Shown here one piece after another: positions 8,707 to 18,862 of a stretch of 64,000 bases of DNA. Made by a program: the position numbers and the translations under genes. The notes beneath the pieces are model-generated. The model did no database searches. It saw only the letters and a program-made list of their open reading frames with translations, and was not told the origin of the DNA. Position 1 is the first letter of the stretch; every line of letters starts with the position of its first letter. The DNA comes from Anastrepha obliqua (taxonomy: Eukaryota; Arthropoda; Insecta; Diptera; Tephritidae): NCBI RefSeq assembly GCF_027943255.1, contig NC_072897.1:20708044-20772043 (forward strand). The letters run 5' to 3'.

Positions 8707-10277
8707 GAAGGTATAGCCGCTTGTGAAAGGTTAAAGGATGTATTATGCCAATGCATTGAATTAACGCAACCTGATTTTAATGGAAAATTAATTTTAAATA
8801 CCGACGCTTCAAATGTAGCTGTGGGAGCTGTATTATCACAACGAGGAAAACCCATAACATTTATTTCAAAGACTTTGAATTCAACCGAACAGAATTATGC
8901 AACTAACGAAAAGGAGCTTTATGCTATTGTTTGGGCATTGAAAACATTGCGACATTACCTTTATGCTGTAAAAGATTTAGAAATTTATACGGACCACCAA
9001 CCGCTATCGTTTGCGATATCTGAAAGAAACCCCACATTCATTTGCGAATACACAGCATTCAGCCGAGAGTAGTGATGAAATTTCAATTAGGGAAACTAAC
9101 AAGCCATTGAATCATTTTTAACAGCAAATATTAATAAATCAAGGTGCAAAAATTACTACCCAAGAAAGAGTTTTAATCTTCGGTAACACTGGATTTTTAA
9201 TAATATAGAATATGATAAACCAGAAAATATAATACCTGTTCTTTCAGAACAATTAAATCCAAAATTGGTTACAGGAATATTTTGTACTCCGGAAGTGGCA
9301 TATGAAATAAAAACCGTATTGATGGATACTTTTCCGGTAACGAAATTTTTACGTGTGAAGTGTTTTCCAATTGATGTCACGAATAGAGAGGACCAGGGTA
9401 ATATTATAGAGCAAACACATGGTAGAGCACATAGAAATTATAGGGAAAATTTGGCACAGATCAGGGATCAATACTATTGGCCCCAAATGGTGAAGCAATT
9501 CAAGAAATATGTTAGAAATTGTCAGGTATGTAATAAGAATAAATACGATAGACAACCCAAAAAGGTACCAATTGGAAGGGCACCAATTCCAGAGAAAGAA
9601 GGTGAACAAGTTCATATTGACATTTTTTACGCTCAAAAACTGAAATTTTTAACTTTGATTGACTCTTATTCTAAGTTCTTGATAGTTAAGCATATTGAAG
9701 ATAAGACAAATTTAATCGAAAAGATTTTGGAAGCTTTACAGGTATTTCCGGAAGTAAAGAGAATTACAGTGGACAATGAACCAAGTTTTGCATCGGCTCA
9801 ATTTAGATCATTTGCTAATAGATGTAATATTGAAATATATTATTGAATGTGTTGTCAGTAACTAATGGTCAGGTAGAAAGAGTGCATTCTACTCTCATTG
9901 AAATAGGAAGATGTTTAAAGGAGGAATTGAATTTAATAAGTGATTTAGAATCCATCATTAGAGCAGCTCAGCAATACAATAAAACTATTCATTCGACAAT
10001 TAAAGAAAAACCGTATGAGGTGCTTTACAATAAAAAACCACATGAAAATATAAAAGATAAATTAAAATCGGCACAGGAAGTTATGTTGAAGGTACATAAT
10101 AAAAGACGAAAAGAAAAAAATTATACTCCATGTCAGACAGTATATGAGAAAGTTATAGGTGAAAGGAATAAATTAAAACCGAAATATAGGAGACAAAAAG
10201 TAAAAGAAGATAGGGGAAATAAAATAATAATTCAGAAACGCGACAGAATAATTCACAAGGATAATATTAAATCTTAA
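8707..10277 (+). pseudogene. pol: pol: RNase H and integrase (U2), frame broken
   Basis: RNase H continues in the RT frame after TAA 8704-8706 and shows the catalytic Asp of NTDAS, the Glu of NEKEL and the Asp of YTDHQPL. It breaks off at about 9040, and the usual C-terminal RNase H/tether stretch is missing. A second frame takes over. U2 alone has AAA-to-TAA at 9119-9121 and a 5-bp insertion near 9203. Integrase (9265-9846) has the HHCC zinc-binding set (H52, H56, C86, C89 of that ORF) and the first two catalytic Asps (D119, D170). TGA 9844-9846 with a -1 shift to the frame 9843-10277 separates the catalytic Glu. The Asp-to-Glu distance fits D,D35E if the shift is allowed for. Confidence 0.87.
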
Positions 10278-10287
10278 TATTTACAGA

Positions 10288-11301
10288 ATGATGAGTAAGC
10301 GTAGAAATAGTTATATCATTAATGAATTACAGAATTTAATACAAACTATAACTTTGGCAAAGGTAGGAATTTTGAATCCAGCTATTCTGCACATTGATGA
10401 GATAAGAAATATAACACGACATGAACACGGACGAATAACGATTACAGATTTAATAGATGATTCACAGTTTAAAGTAATTCAAAATAAAGAATTAATTGTA
10501 AAATATATAAAATATCCAAAGGTATTGTATGATTGTAAATTTTATGAAGTTCGGGCTATAGCGCAGAGAGATGGTAAATTGATAATTGAGGATAAAATAG
10601 CGAAGTGTGGAAATGATTATGTAAATGTAAAAGAATGTAAAGAAGAAATAAAAAATACATACTGTAAAATTGAAGAAAGGAAATCTTGTTTGTCGAAAAT
10701 TTTGAATAAAGCAAGAACCAAATGCAAAAAATTAAAAGAGAAAAATAAAGAAATAGAAGAAATAAAACAGGGGGCCATATTAGTTTCTGGAACGCATGTA
10801 ATTGATGAACGCACATTAGATGGAGTTTATTTAATAGTTTTTAAGAATTATACTATAATTGATAATGTTACATATGAAAATATTGATGAACAAATTTGGA
10901 ATTATGTAAAAATTAATTATATTAATAACTTTGAAATAACTGAGTATGTTGAATCTACAAATGGATACTTAAAATTTGAAAATTCGAATGTATTAAATAA
11001 AATAAAACAGGAAATTCAAGAAAAACCGATTTGGTGGTCACTTACCACAGTATTGATAGTGTCATTGTCTTTTTATACAGTTTATAAATTAATAAAGAAA
11101 ATATATGTCAAAAAAGCATTAAGAAGTAAAAATATAAAAGAAATGTTAATGAGTGATATTGATTTGACGATTCAGAATATCACCGATATATATTCGAAGA
11201 CGGGACGTTTCGATTTAGAGGAGGGGGAGTTAATACCCTACTCTGGTAAGCCGCATAACGGCAAATATATACAAAAAGTTAGAGTAAGCAATACTTCTTA
11301 A
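10288..11301 (+). CDS. env: env-like membrane protein, N-terminally truncated (U2, ORF intact)
   Basis: A 337-codon ORF starts with ATG ATG eleven bases after integrase and ends inside the LTR, as errantiviral env genes do. Visible parts are an amphipathic, Leu/Ile-rich N-terminal stretch; six cysteines at about 83, 107, 117, 126, 134 and 146; a Lys/Glu-rich coiled segment (about 138-160); possible N-glycosylation sites at about 41, 188 and 193; one transmembrane segment (about 248-269, starting WWSL); and a basic cytoplasmic tail. There is no signal peptide, furin-type site or fusion peptide, and the length is well below family size. I therefore infer that the 5' part of env was lost in the founder. 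A splice-acceptor-like TTTACAG ends one base before the ATG. Intact only in U2, U6 and U9. Confidence 0.75.
   Translation: MMSKRRNSYIINELQNLIQTITLAKVGILNPAILHIDEIRNITRHEHGRITITDLIDDSQFKVIQNKELIVKYIKYPKVLYDCKFYEVRAIAQRDGKLIIEDKIAKCGNDYVNVKECKEEIKNTYCKIEERKSCLSKILNKARTKCKKLKEKNKEIEEIKQGAILVSGTHVIDERTLDGVYLIVFKNYTIIDNVTYENIDEQIWNYVKINYINNFEITEYVESTNGYLKFENSNVLNKIKQEIQEKPIWWSLTTVLIVSLSFYTVYKLIKKIYVKKALRSKNIKEMLMSDIDLTIQNITDIYSKTGRFDLEEGELIPYSGKPHNGKYIQKVRVSNTS
11217..11227 (+). other. Polypurine tract before LTR 2
   Basis: AGAGGAGGGGG directly precedes the AGTTA start of the LTR, the expected plus-strand primer. It lies inside the env reading frame. The same tract precedes every LTR in the window. 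Confidence 0.85.
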
Positions 11302-11930
11302 AGCTAGCATAAGCACTAATTGGATGATGAAATAAACTCATCCAATAGTGAAATATTTACTGTAAATATAAACAATTATTTGTTAAGGATAGAATTACAA
11401 TAAGCAATACTTTTTAAAGCTAGCATAAGCACAAATTTATAAACATAAACAATTATTTGTCAAGTACTTTTTAAAGCTAGCATAAGCACAAATTTATAAA
11501 CATAAACAATTATTTGTCAAGTACTTTTAAAGCTAGCATAAGCACAAATTAGAGGATGATGAAATATTTACTGTAAATATAAACAATTATTTGTTAAGGA
11601 TAGAATTACAATAAGCAATACACAAATTTATAAACATAAACAATTATTTGTCAAGTACTTATTAAAGCTAGCATAAGCACAAATTTATAAACATAAACAA
11701 TTATTTGTCAAGTACTTTTAAAGCTAGCATAAGCACAAATTAGAGGATGATGAAATAAGCTCATCCAGTAGTGAAAGATTTATTGTAAACATAAACAATT
11801 ATTTGTTAAGTATAGAGTAAGCAAAAATTTGGTATAAAAGAAATAACGTAAGATTAAAAGAATCACTTCAAGTTTGACTTTGGAAGCAATCGTTGTATTT
11901 TATTTTTTTACGCTCACCCGCGTTATAACT
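11228..11930 (+). repeat. LTR 2 (long form, 703 bp), shared by U2 and U3
   Basis: Boundaries follow AGTTA...TAACT and the flanking purine tract and primer site. It holds six GCTAGC blocks and lacks one A near its 3' end relative to LTR 1. It shares the extra block repeats with LTR 1 only. Confidence 0.86.
11833..11868 (+). promoter_or_regulatory. LTR promoter: TATA box and initiator
   Basis: TATAAAAG is at 11833-11840. TCACTT, close to the arthropod initiator TCAKTY, is at 11863-11868 with its A 32 bases from the first T of the TATA box, the expected spacing. ATTAAA just upstream of the initiator could serve as a poly(A) signal with R starting at the initiator. The same arrangement occurs in every LTR, about 97 bp before its end. 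Confidence 0.65.
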
Positions 11931-11935
11931 TTAAT

Positions 11936-12472
11936 TGGCGATCCTGCCAGGAGCATCAACCGTGAGCAAATACCTCGTGCGAGAGGGCATACGGTCGGTG
12001 ATAATAAAATAAGTACCCCACGAATCGGGCGAAAAAACAAATAACACAATATATTTTGAAAAAAAGTACCCCATGAATTGGGCGAAAAAAATAAAATTTT
12101 TCGAGAAATTTAAAAAAAAAAACAAAGTTGAAGCAGTAGAAAATTCTCGCTGGACCACAAAGCAGAAGAAAATTCTCGCAGGACCACAAAGCAGTAGAAA
12201 AATCTCGCAGGACCACAAAGCAGAAGAAAATTCTCGCAGGACCACAAAGCAGTAGAAAAATCTCGCAGGACCACAAAGCAGTAGAAAATTTTCACAGGAC
12301 TACAAAGCAGTAAGAAAGGAAACGGCAGTGAAATAGCTGTGAAAGAAACAGAAAGCAACAATCAAAGAATCTAAGTACCAGCAAAGGACGACACGAGAAT
12401 CAGGAGTATATTAATGTAAGTTAATTTATCATAATACAATAATAAGAAAAAAAACCCGTAGAAATAAGGTAA
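11936..12472 (+). promoter_or_regulatory. Leader of U3 with primer site and 29-bp repeats
   Basis: The primer site is 11936-11953. The 29-bp minisatellite has about six units (12130-12313), one fewer than U2. The splice-donor-like GTAAGT follows at the end of the leader. A short 'aaaacccgtagaaataagg' insertion before the mini-ORF is present here and in U5-U10 but not in U2 or U4. Confidence 0.7.
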
Positions 12473-12595
12473 ATGGGAAATAGTTCAAGTACCCCTAAAT
12501 ACGTGCGTCTGTATTATTGCAGTTACTGTGGCAATAATCACAAAGAGTCTAAGTGCCCATATTTAAATAAGAAGATAGTGAAAAAGTGTAATTGA
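12473..12595 (+). CDS. Mini-ORF with zinc-knuckle-like motif (U3)
   Basis: The 40-codon form has the Met-Gly-Asn start and the C-x2-C-x3-H-x4-C motif, and ends at TGA just before the gag frame opens. This is the commonest version in the array. Confidence 0.5.
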   Translation: MGNSSSTPKYVRLYYCSYCGNNHKESKCPYLNKKIVKKCN

Positions 12596-12693
12596 GTGAA
12601 AGATTTATCAAGAGAATAAGTGCAAAAGGTGAGGTAAGGACTTTGAAAAATTTTTTTTATACACTGGACGATATAATAGTTAGATTTGCAAGA

Positions 12694-13797
12694 ATGGCAG
12701 TGAATAATTTATCTGCAGAAGATATAGCTAGATTAATAGCTACTCACACCGCAAACTTACGTATTGAAATAGGTCAATTGAATAGGACCACAGCTTCTCA
12801 GGTAACTGAGTATCGGACTCAGACTATTGACAATGCATTAATGTGTAATGAAAGCTTGGATATAATTCGATCTTTGCCCGTGTTTTCAGGTAAATCATAT
12901 GTTATTTGGAGAGAGGCTGCAAAAAATTCTATGAGTTTGTATATTGAAGGTAGCAGAAGATACTTTGGCGCACTAACTATATTAAGAAATAAAATTGTAG
13001 GAGATGCGAACGATATTTTGACTAATCATGGGGCTGTATTGAATTTAGAGGCCATATTTGCTAGATTGGACTTTGCATATGCTGAAAGACGACCAATTCA
13101 TGTAATTGATCAAGAGATGAGTATTTTAAGACAAGGATCAAAATCCCTAATAGATTATTATAATGAAGTAAACCGTAAATTTACTTTACTAATTAATAAG
13201 ACCATAATGACGCATGGTACTAATTCAGAAATAACAAACCAACTTAATATTAAGAATCGTGAAACTGCTTTGAGGACATTTATTACCGGTTTACGTCCTC
13301 CACTTAACCAGATACTTTTCACATTGGCTCCAGTCGATTTACCAAACGCTTTGGCTAAGGCTCAGGAGCTTCAATCAAATCAAATGCGATCAGAATTTGC
13401 ATTGCACTTTTCTAGAGCTCGAAACCAGGGAAATAATGTTAATGGAAATTATCAAAATAATTTTAGAGGTGATCAAAAAATGGTGTTCCAAAATAATTTG
13501 AGATATCCACAAGTAAGACAGAATACAAATGTAAATTTCCCAAAGCCAGAACCCATGGATACTTCATCTTGTAATGCTCCTGTGGTGCAACGAGGGATGT
13601 TTGCAAGATCACAACAGGGTAATGCTTTCTCTGGAAATAGGTTTAATCCACCGATAAAAAGAAATGATAATACAAACTTTAGTGGTCAACCACCTGCAAA
13701 GGCTCAGAGAATCAATAATATTAGTGAAAATCATTTTTTAGGTCAAACTTCCACCTGCCCTACATATTCCGGACAGATTTGCAAACCGGAAAAGTAA
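12694..13797 (+). CDS. gag: Gag polyprotein (U3)
   Basis: It is 367 codons from the first ATG and intact. It shares a Leu-to-Phe change (NRKFTLL) with U6. The slippery site is at 13734-13740. Confidence 0.88.
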   Translation: MAVNNLSAEDIARLIATHTANLRIEIGQLNRTTASQVTEYRTQTIDNALMCNESLDIIRSLPVFSGKSYVIWREAAKNSMSLYIEGSRRYFGALTILRNKIVGDANDILTNHGAVLNLEAIFARLDFAYAERRPIHVIDQEMSILRQGSKSLIDYYNEVNRKFTLLINKTIMTHGTNSEITNQLNIKNRETALRTFITGLRPPLNQILFTLAPVDLPNALAKAQELQSNQMRSEFALHFSRARNQGNNVNGNYQNNFRGDQKMVFQNNLRYPQVRQNTNVNFPKPEPMDTSSCNAPVVQRGMFARSQQGNAFSGNRFNPPIKRNDNTNFSGQPPAKAQRINNISENHFLGQTSTCPTYSGQICKPEK

Positions 13798-15547
13798 TGA
13801 GGATACTAATAGATACCGGTGCTACTAGTTGTTATATTAGAAAGGGAGTGTATGACAATGGACAGGAATTAGCAATTAAGAAGAGGGTAAGGACTATTCA
13901 TGGTTCGACCGTCATTGATTTGTTTCATAACGTACATCTATTGCGATGTATGGAAAGATTTTATGAAATAGATAATTTAGAAATTGATTTCTTGATAGGA
14001 GTTAATTTCTTGAAGAAGATTAGAGCTAAGATTGATATGGAAAAGGAGTTAATTAATTATGGGAACGAATATTCAGAAAAATTACGGTTTTTAAGTAACA
14101 ATGAGGATAGTTGTATAGGAAAATCAGGAACAAAAGTAAAACCTTTGGGACACAGAAGTCCTAAAGCGCCCGCCGAAGGTAATACCGGCAATATAAAAGA
14201 AAAAAATGAAAATTCAAAGAAGGAATGCTTTGGAAATACAAAAGTAAAATCTTTGGGACACAGAAGTCCTAAAGCGCCCGCCGAAGGTAATACCGGCAAT
14301 ATAAAAGAAAAAAATGAAAATTCAAAGAAGGAATGCTTTGGAAATACAAAAGTTATCATGGGACAAAATTGTCTTATGACGCCAGCTGATGAGTCATACC
14401 AGCATAAAACAAATAAAGAATTAACTTTGGAGGAAGAAACCTCTAAAGCGCCCGCTGAAGATCATTCCAGCAATATGTTAAATAATTTTGAAGTTGAAAA
14501 TTTGGAAATCAGCAATCAATTTTCTAAGAAATATAAAAAAAATATTGGTGAAAGTGACGGTTTTAATATTCCTCTATTGAGAGAGAATATTATTAGAATT
14601 ATAAAGGAAACACATAAGAACATTGACATGGATTTGCCTTTCAGGACAGACATAAAAGCGGAAATTAGAACTGAGGATGACAAACCCATATGGTCGAAGC
14701 AGTATCCGTATCCTGTGTCTGTAAATGATTTTGTTAATGAGGAAATTGGAAATTTACTAAGAAAGGGTATAATAAGGAATAGCAAAAGTCCTTATAATTC
14801 TCCTGTTTGGGTTGTTCCGAAAAAGGGAATGAACGAGTATGGAAGTCCTAAACTAAGGTTGGTCATATATTACATTTTAAAAAATTAAATGAAAAAACAA
14901 TATCAGATAGATACCCCATGCCTAATCCTGAGGTGATACTTTCGAATTTGGGGGAATCCAAATATTTTTCAACAATTGATTTAGAGTCAGGATTTCATCA
15001 GATTTTAATGCAGGAAGGTGATATTGAAAAAACGGCTTTCTCAGTTAATAACGGGAAATATGAGTACTTACGGATGCCATTTGGGCTAAGGAATGCCCCT
15101 AGTATATTTCAGAGAGCAATGAATGATATTTTAGGTGAATATATCGGTAAATTTTTCCAAGTGTATATTGATGATATTATAATATTTTCGAAGACATTGA
15201 CAGAACATATTCAGCAGTTAAAACAAATAGTTGAAAGATTAAGGGAAGCTCATATGAAAATATCTCTTGAAAAATCAAGGTTTATAGAAACAGAAGTTGA
15301 ATTTCTGGGATACGTAGTATCTCATAAGGTTATTAAAACAGACCCAAAAAAAGTGGAAGCGATAAAAAATTATCCCATAGCTAAAACTTTACGACAATTA
15401 AGGGGTTTTTTGGGATTAACAGGATATTACAGAAAATTTATTCAAGATTACGCTACAATAGCTAAGCCACTGACAAAGCACTTAAAAGGAAAAAATGGAG
15501 GAGTATCGCAGCATGTATCAAAAAAGACAAGGATTGATCTTGACTAA
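13728..15547 (+). pseudogene. pol: pol: protease and reverse transcriptase, broken (U3)
   Basis: Protease and two minisatellite units are intact. The net 5-bp insertion near 14866-14871, shared with U1, ends the first frame at 14888. RT resumes in a second frame (14918-15547) with motif A and YIDD present. The array-wide TAA is 15545-15547. Confidence 0.85.
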
Positions 15548-17110
15548 GAAGGTATAGCCGCTTGTGAAAGGTTAAAGGATGTATTATGCCAATGCATTGA
15601 ATTAACGCAACCTGATTTTAATGGAAAATTAATTTTAAATACCGACGCTTCAAATGTAGCTGTGGGAGCTGTATTATCACAACGAGGAAAACCCATAACA
15701 TTTATTTCAAAGACTTTGAATTCAACCGAACAGAATTATGCAACTAACGAAAAGGAGCTTTATGCTATTGTTTGGGCATTGAAAACATTGCGACATTACC
15801 TTTATGCTGCAAAAGATTTAGAAATTTGTACGGACCACCAACCGCTATCGTTTGCGATACCTGAAAGAAACCCCACATTCATTTGCGAATACACAGCATT
15901 CAGCCGAGAGTAGTGATGAAATTTCAATTAGGGAAACTAACAAGCCATTGAATCATTTTAAACAGCAAATATTAATAAATCAATCAAAAATTACTACCCA
16001 AGAAAGAGTTTTAATCTTCGGTAACACTAGATTTTTAATAGAATATGATAAACCAGAAAATATAATACCTGTTCTTTCAGAACAATTAAATCCAAAATTG
16101 GTTACAGGAATATTTTGTACTCCGGAAGTGGCATATGAAATAAAAACCGTATTGATGGATACTTTTCCGGTAACGAAATTTTTACGGGTGAAGTGTTTTC
16201 CAATTGATGTCACGAATAGAGAGGACCAGGGTAATATTATAGAGCAAACACATGGTAGAGCACATAGAAATTATAGGGAAAATTTGGCACAGATCAGGGA
16301 TCAATACTATTGGCCCCAAATGGTGAAGCAATTCAAGCAATATGTTAGAAATTGTCAGGTATGTAATAAGAATAAATACGATAGACAACCCAAAAAGGTA
16401 CCAATTGGAAGGGCACCAATTCCCGAGAAAGAAGGTGAACAAGTTCATTTTGACATTTTTTACGCTCAAAAACTGAAATTTTTAACTTTGATTGACTCTT
16501 ATTCTAAGTTCTTGATAGTTAAGCATATTGAAGATAAGACAAATTTTATCGAAAAGATTTTGGAAGCTTTACAGGTATTTCCGGAAGTAAAGAGAATTAC
16601 AGTGGACAATGAACCAAGTTTTGCATCGGCTCAATTTAGATCATTTGCTAATAGATGTAATATTGAAATATATTATTGAATGTGTTGTCAGTAACTAATG
16701 GTCAGGTAGAAAGAGTGCATTCTACTCTCATTGAAATAGGAAGATGTTTAAAGGAGGAATTGAATTTAATAAGTGATTTAGAATCCATCATTAGAGCAGC
16801 TCAGCAATACAATAAAACTATTCATTCGACAATTAAAGAAAAACCGTATGAGGTGCTTTACAATAAAAAACCACATGAAAATATAAAAGATAAATTAAAA
16901 TCGGCACAGGAAGTTATGTTGAAGGTACATAATAAAAGACGAAAAGAAAAAAATTATACTCCATGTCAGACAGAATATGAGAAAGTTATAGGTGAAAGGA
17001 ATAAATTAAAACCGAAATATAGGAGACAAAAAGTAAAAGAAGATAGGGGAAATAAAATAATAATTCAGAAACGCGACAGAATAATTCACAAGGATAATAT
17101 TAAATCTTAA
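15548..17110 (+). pseudogene. pol: pol: RNase H and integrase, broken (U3)
   Basis: RNase H reads 15548-15913, with Tyr-to-Cys before the third catalytic Asp (CTDHQPL), also in U7 and U8. Tether and integrase are one open frame of 275 codons (15852-16679), with a 3-bp deletion (QSK for QGAK) shared with U7 and U8. The -1 shift at 16676 splits the catalytic core as everywhere. Confidence 0.84.
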
Positions 17111-17120
17111 TATTTACAGA

Positions 17121-18133
17121 ATGATGAGTAAGCGTAGAAATAGTTATTTCATTAATGAATTACAGAATTTAATACAAACCATAACTTTGGCAAAGGTAGG
17201 AATTTTGAATCCAGCTATTCTGCACATTGATGAGATATGAAATATAACACGACATGAACACGGACGAATAACGATTACAGATTTAATAGATGATTCACAG
17301 TTTAAAGTAATTCAAAATAAAGAATTAATTGTAAAATATATAAAATATCCAAAGGTATTGTATGATTGTAAATTTTATGAAGTTCGGGCTATAGCGCAGA
17401 GAGATGGTAAATTGATAATTGAGGATAAAATAGCGAAGTGTGGAAATGATTATGTAAATGTAAAAGAATGTAAAGAAGAAATAAAAAATACATACTGTAA
17501 AATTGAAGAAAGGAAATCTTGTTTGTCGAAAATTTTGAATAAAGCAAGAACCAAATGCAAAAAATTAAAAGAGAAAAATAAAGAAATAGAAGAAATAAAA
17601 CAGGGGGCCATATTAGTTTCTGGAACGCATGTAATTGATGAACGCACATTAGATGGAGTTTATTTAATAGTTTTTAAGAATTATACTATAATTGATAATG
17701 TTACATATGAAAATATTGATGAAAAAATTTGGAATTATGTAAAATTAATTATATTAAAAACTTTGAAATAACTGAGTATGTTGAATCTACAAATGAATAC
17801 TTAAAATTTGAAAATTCGAATGTATTAAATAAAATAAAACAGGAAATTCAAGAAAAACCGATTTGGTGGTCACTTACCACAGTATTGATAATGTCATTGT
17901 CTTTTTATACAGTTTATAAATTAATAAAGAAAATATATGTCAAAAAAGCATTAAGAAGTAAAAATATAAAAGAAATGTTAATGAGTGATATTGATTTGAC
18001 GATTCAGAATATCACCGATATATATTCGAAGACGGGACGTTTCGATTTAGAGGAGGGGGAGTTAATACCCTACTCTGGTAAGCCGCATAACGGCAAATAT
18101 ATACAAAAAGTTAGAGTAAGCAATACTTCTTAA
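17121..18133 (+). pseudogene. env: env-like ORF, broken (U3)
   Basis: TGA at 17238-17240 and a 1-bp frameshift near 17742-17762 match U1 exactly. The frame holding the membrane segment is open 17729-18133. Confidence 0.78.
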
Positions 18134-18572
18134 AGCTAGCATAAGCACTAATTGGATGATGAAATAAACTCATCCAATAGTGAAATATTTACTGTAAATA
18201 TAAACAATTATTTGTTAAGGATAGAATTACAATAAGCAATACTTTTTAAAGCTAGCATAAGCACAAATTTATAAACATAAACAATTATTTGTCAAGTACT
18301 TTTTAAAGCTAGCATAAGCACAAATTTATAAACATAAACAATTATTTGTCAAGTACTTTTAAAGCTAGCATAAGCACAAATTAGAGGATGATGAAATAAG
18401 CTCATCCAGTAGTGAAAGATTTATTGTAAACATAAACAATTATTTGTTAAGTATAGAGTAAGCAAAAATTTGGTATAAAAGAAATAACGTAAGATTAAAA
18501 GAATCACTTCAAGTTTGACTTTGGAAGCAATCGTTGTATTTTATTTTTTTAACGCTCACCCGCGTTATAACT
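18060..18572 (+). repeat. LTR 3 (short form, 513 bp)
   Basis: Same ends as LTR 2 but about 190 bp of GCTAGC-block sequence is missing, leaving four blocks. TATAAAA is at 18474. It is followed by only six bases of the primer site. Confidence 0.86.
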
Positions 18573-18655
18573 TTAATTGGCGACGCCAGAATCAGGAGTA
18601 TATTAATGTAAGTTAATTTATCATAATACAATAATAAGAAAAAATGGTAAGGTAA
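18573..18655 (+). other. Leader remnant of U4; primer site and 29-bp repeats deleted
   Basis: About 450 bp are missing between 'tggcga' (18578-18583) and 'cgccagaatcagg'. The 'cga' at the junction is a possible microhomology. Only six bases of the primer-binding site remain and the whole 29-bp minisatellite is gone. GTAAGT and the mini-ORF survive. An RNA started in LTR 3 could not be primed normally for reverse transcription. Confidence 0.85.
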
Positions 18656-18778
18656 ATGGGAAATAGTTCAAGTACCCCTAAATACGTGCGTCTGTATTAT
18701 TGCAGTTACTGTGGCAATACTCACAAAGAGTCTAAGTGCCCATATTTAAATAAGAAGATAGTGAAAAAGTGTAATTGA
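18656..18778 (+). CDS. Mini-ORF with zinc-knuckle-like motif (U4)
   Basis: Forty codons. One Asn between the second Cys and His is changed to Thr, leaving the C-C-H-C set intact. Confidence 0.48.
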   Translation: MGNSSSTPKYVRLYYCSYCGNTHKESKCPYLNKKIVKKCN

Positions 18779-18862
18779 GTGAAAGATTTATCAAGAGGTG
18801 AGGAAAGGACTTTGAAAAATTTTTTTTATACACTGGACGATATAATAGTTAGATTTGCAAGA

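Larger units (their letters stand above)
5116..11930 (+). mobile_element. Unit U2, used as the reference unit
   Basis: This is the first complete unit: leader, mini-ORF, gag, pol, env and long LTR. Protease-RT is one open frame of 582 codons, but 39 bp encoding RT motif A are deleted. Env is intact at 337 codons. The tether carries a private stop and a private 5-bp insertion. Confidence 0.92.
11931..18572 (+). mobile_element. Unit U3
   Basis: It shares the RT 5-bp net insertion and both env lesions with U1. Its tether-integrase stretch is open, unlike U1 and U2. Its LTR is the short form, so the LTR change from long to short occurs between LTR 2 and LTR 3. Confidence 0.9.

Noticed and set aside
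10556..10816. Minus-strand ORFs of 65-86 codons over env
   Set aside because: They mirror the Lys/Glu-rich, A-rich env segment. No promoter or family match is visible.
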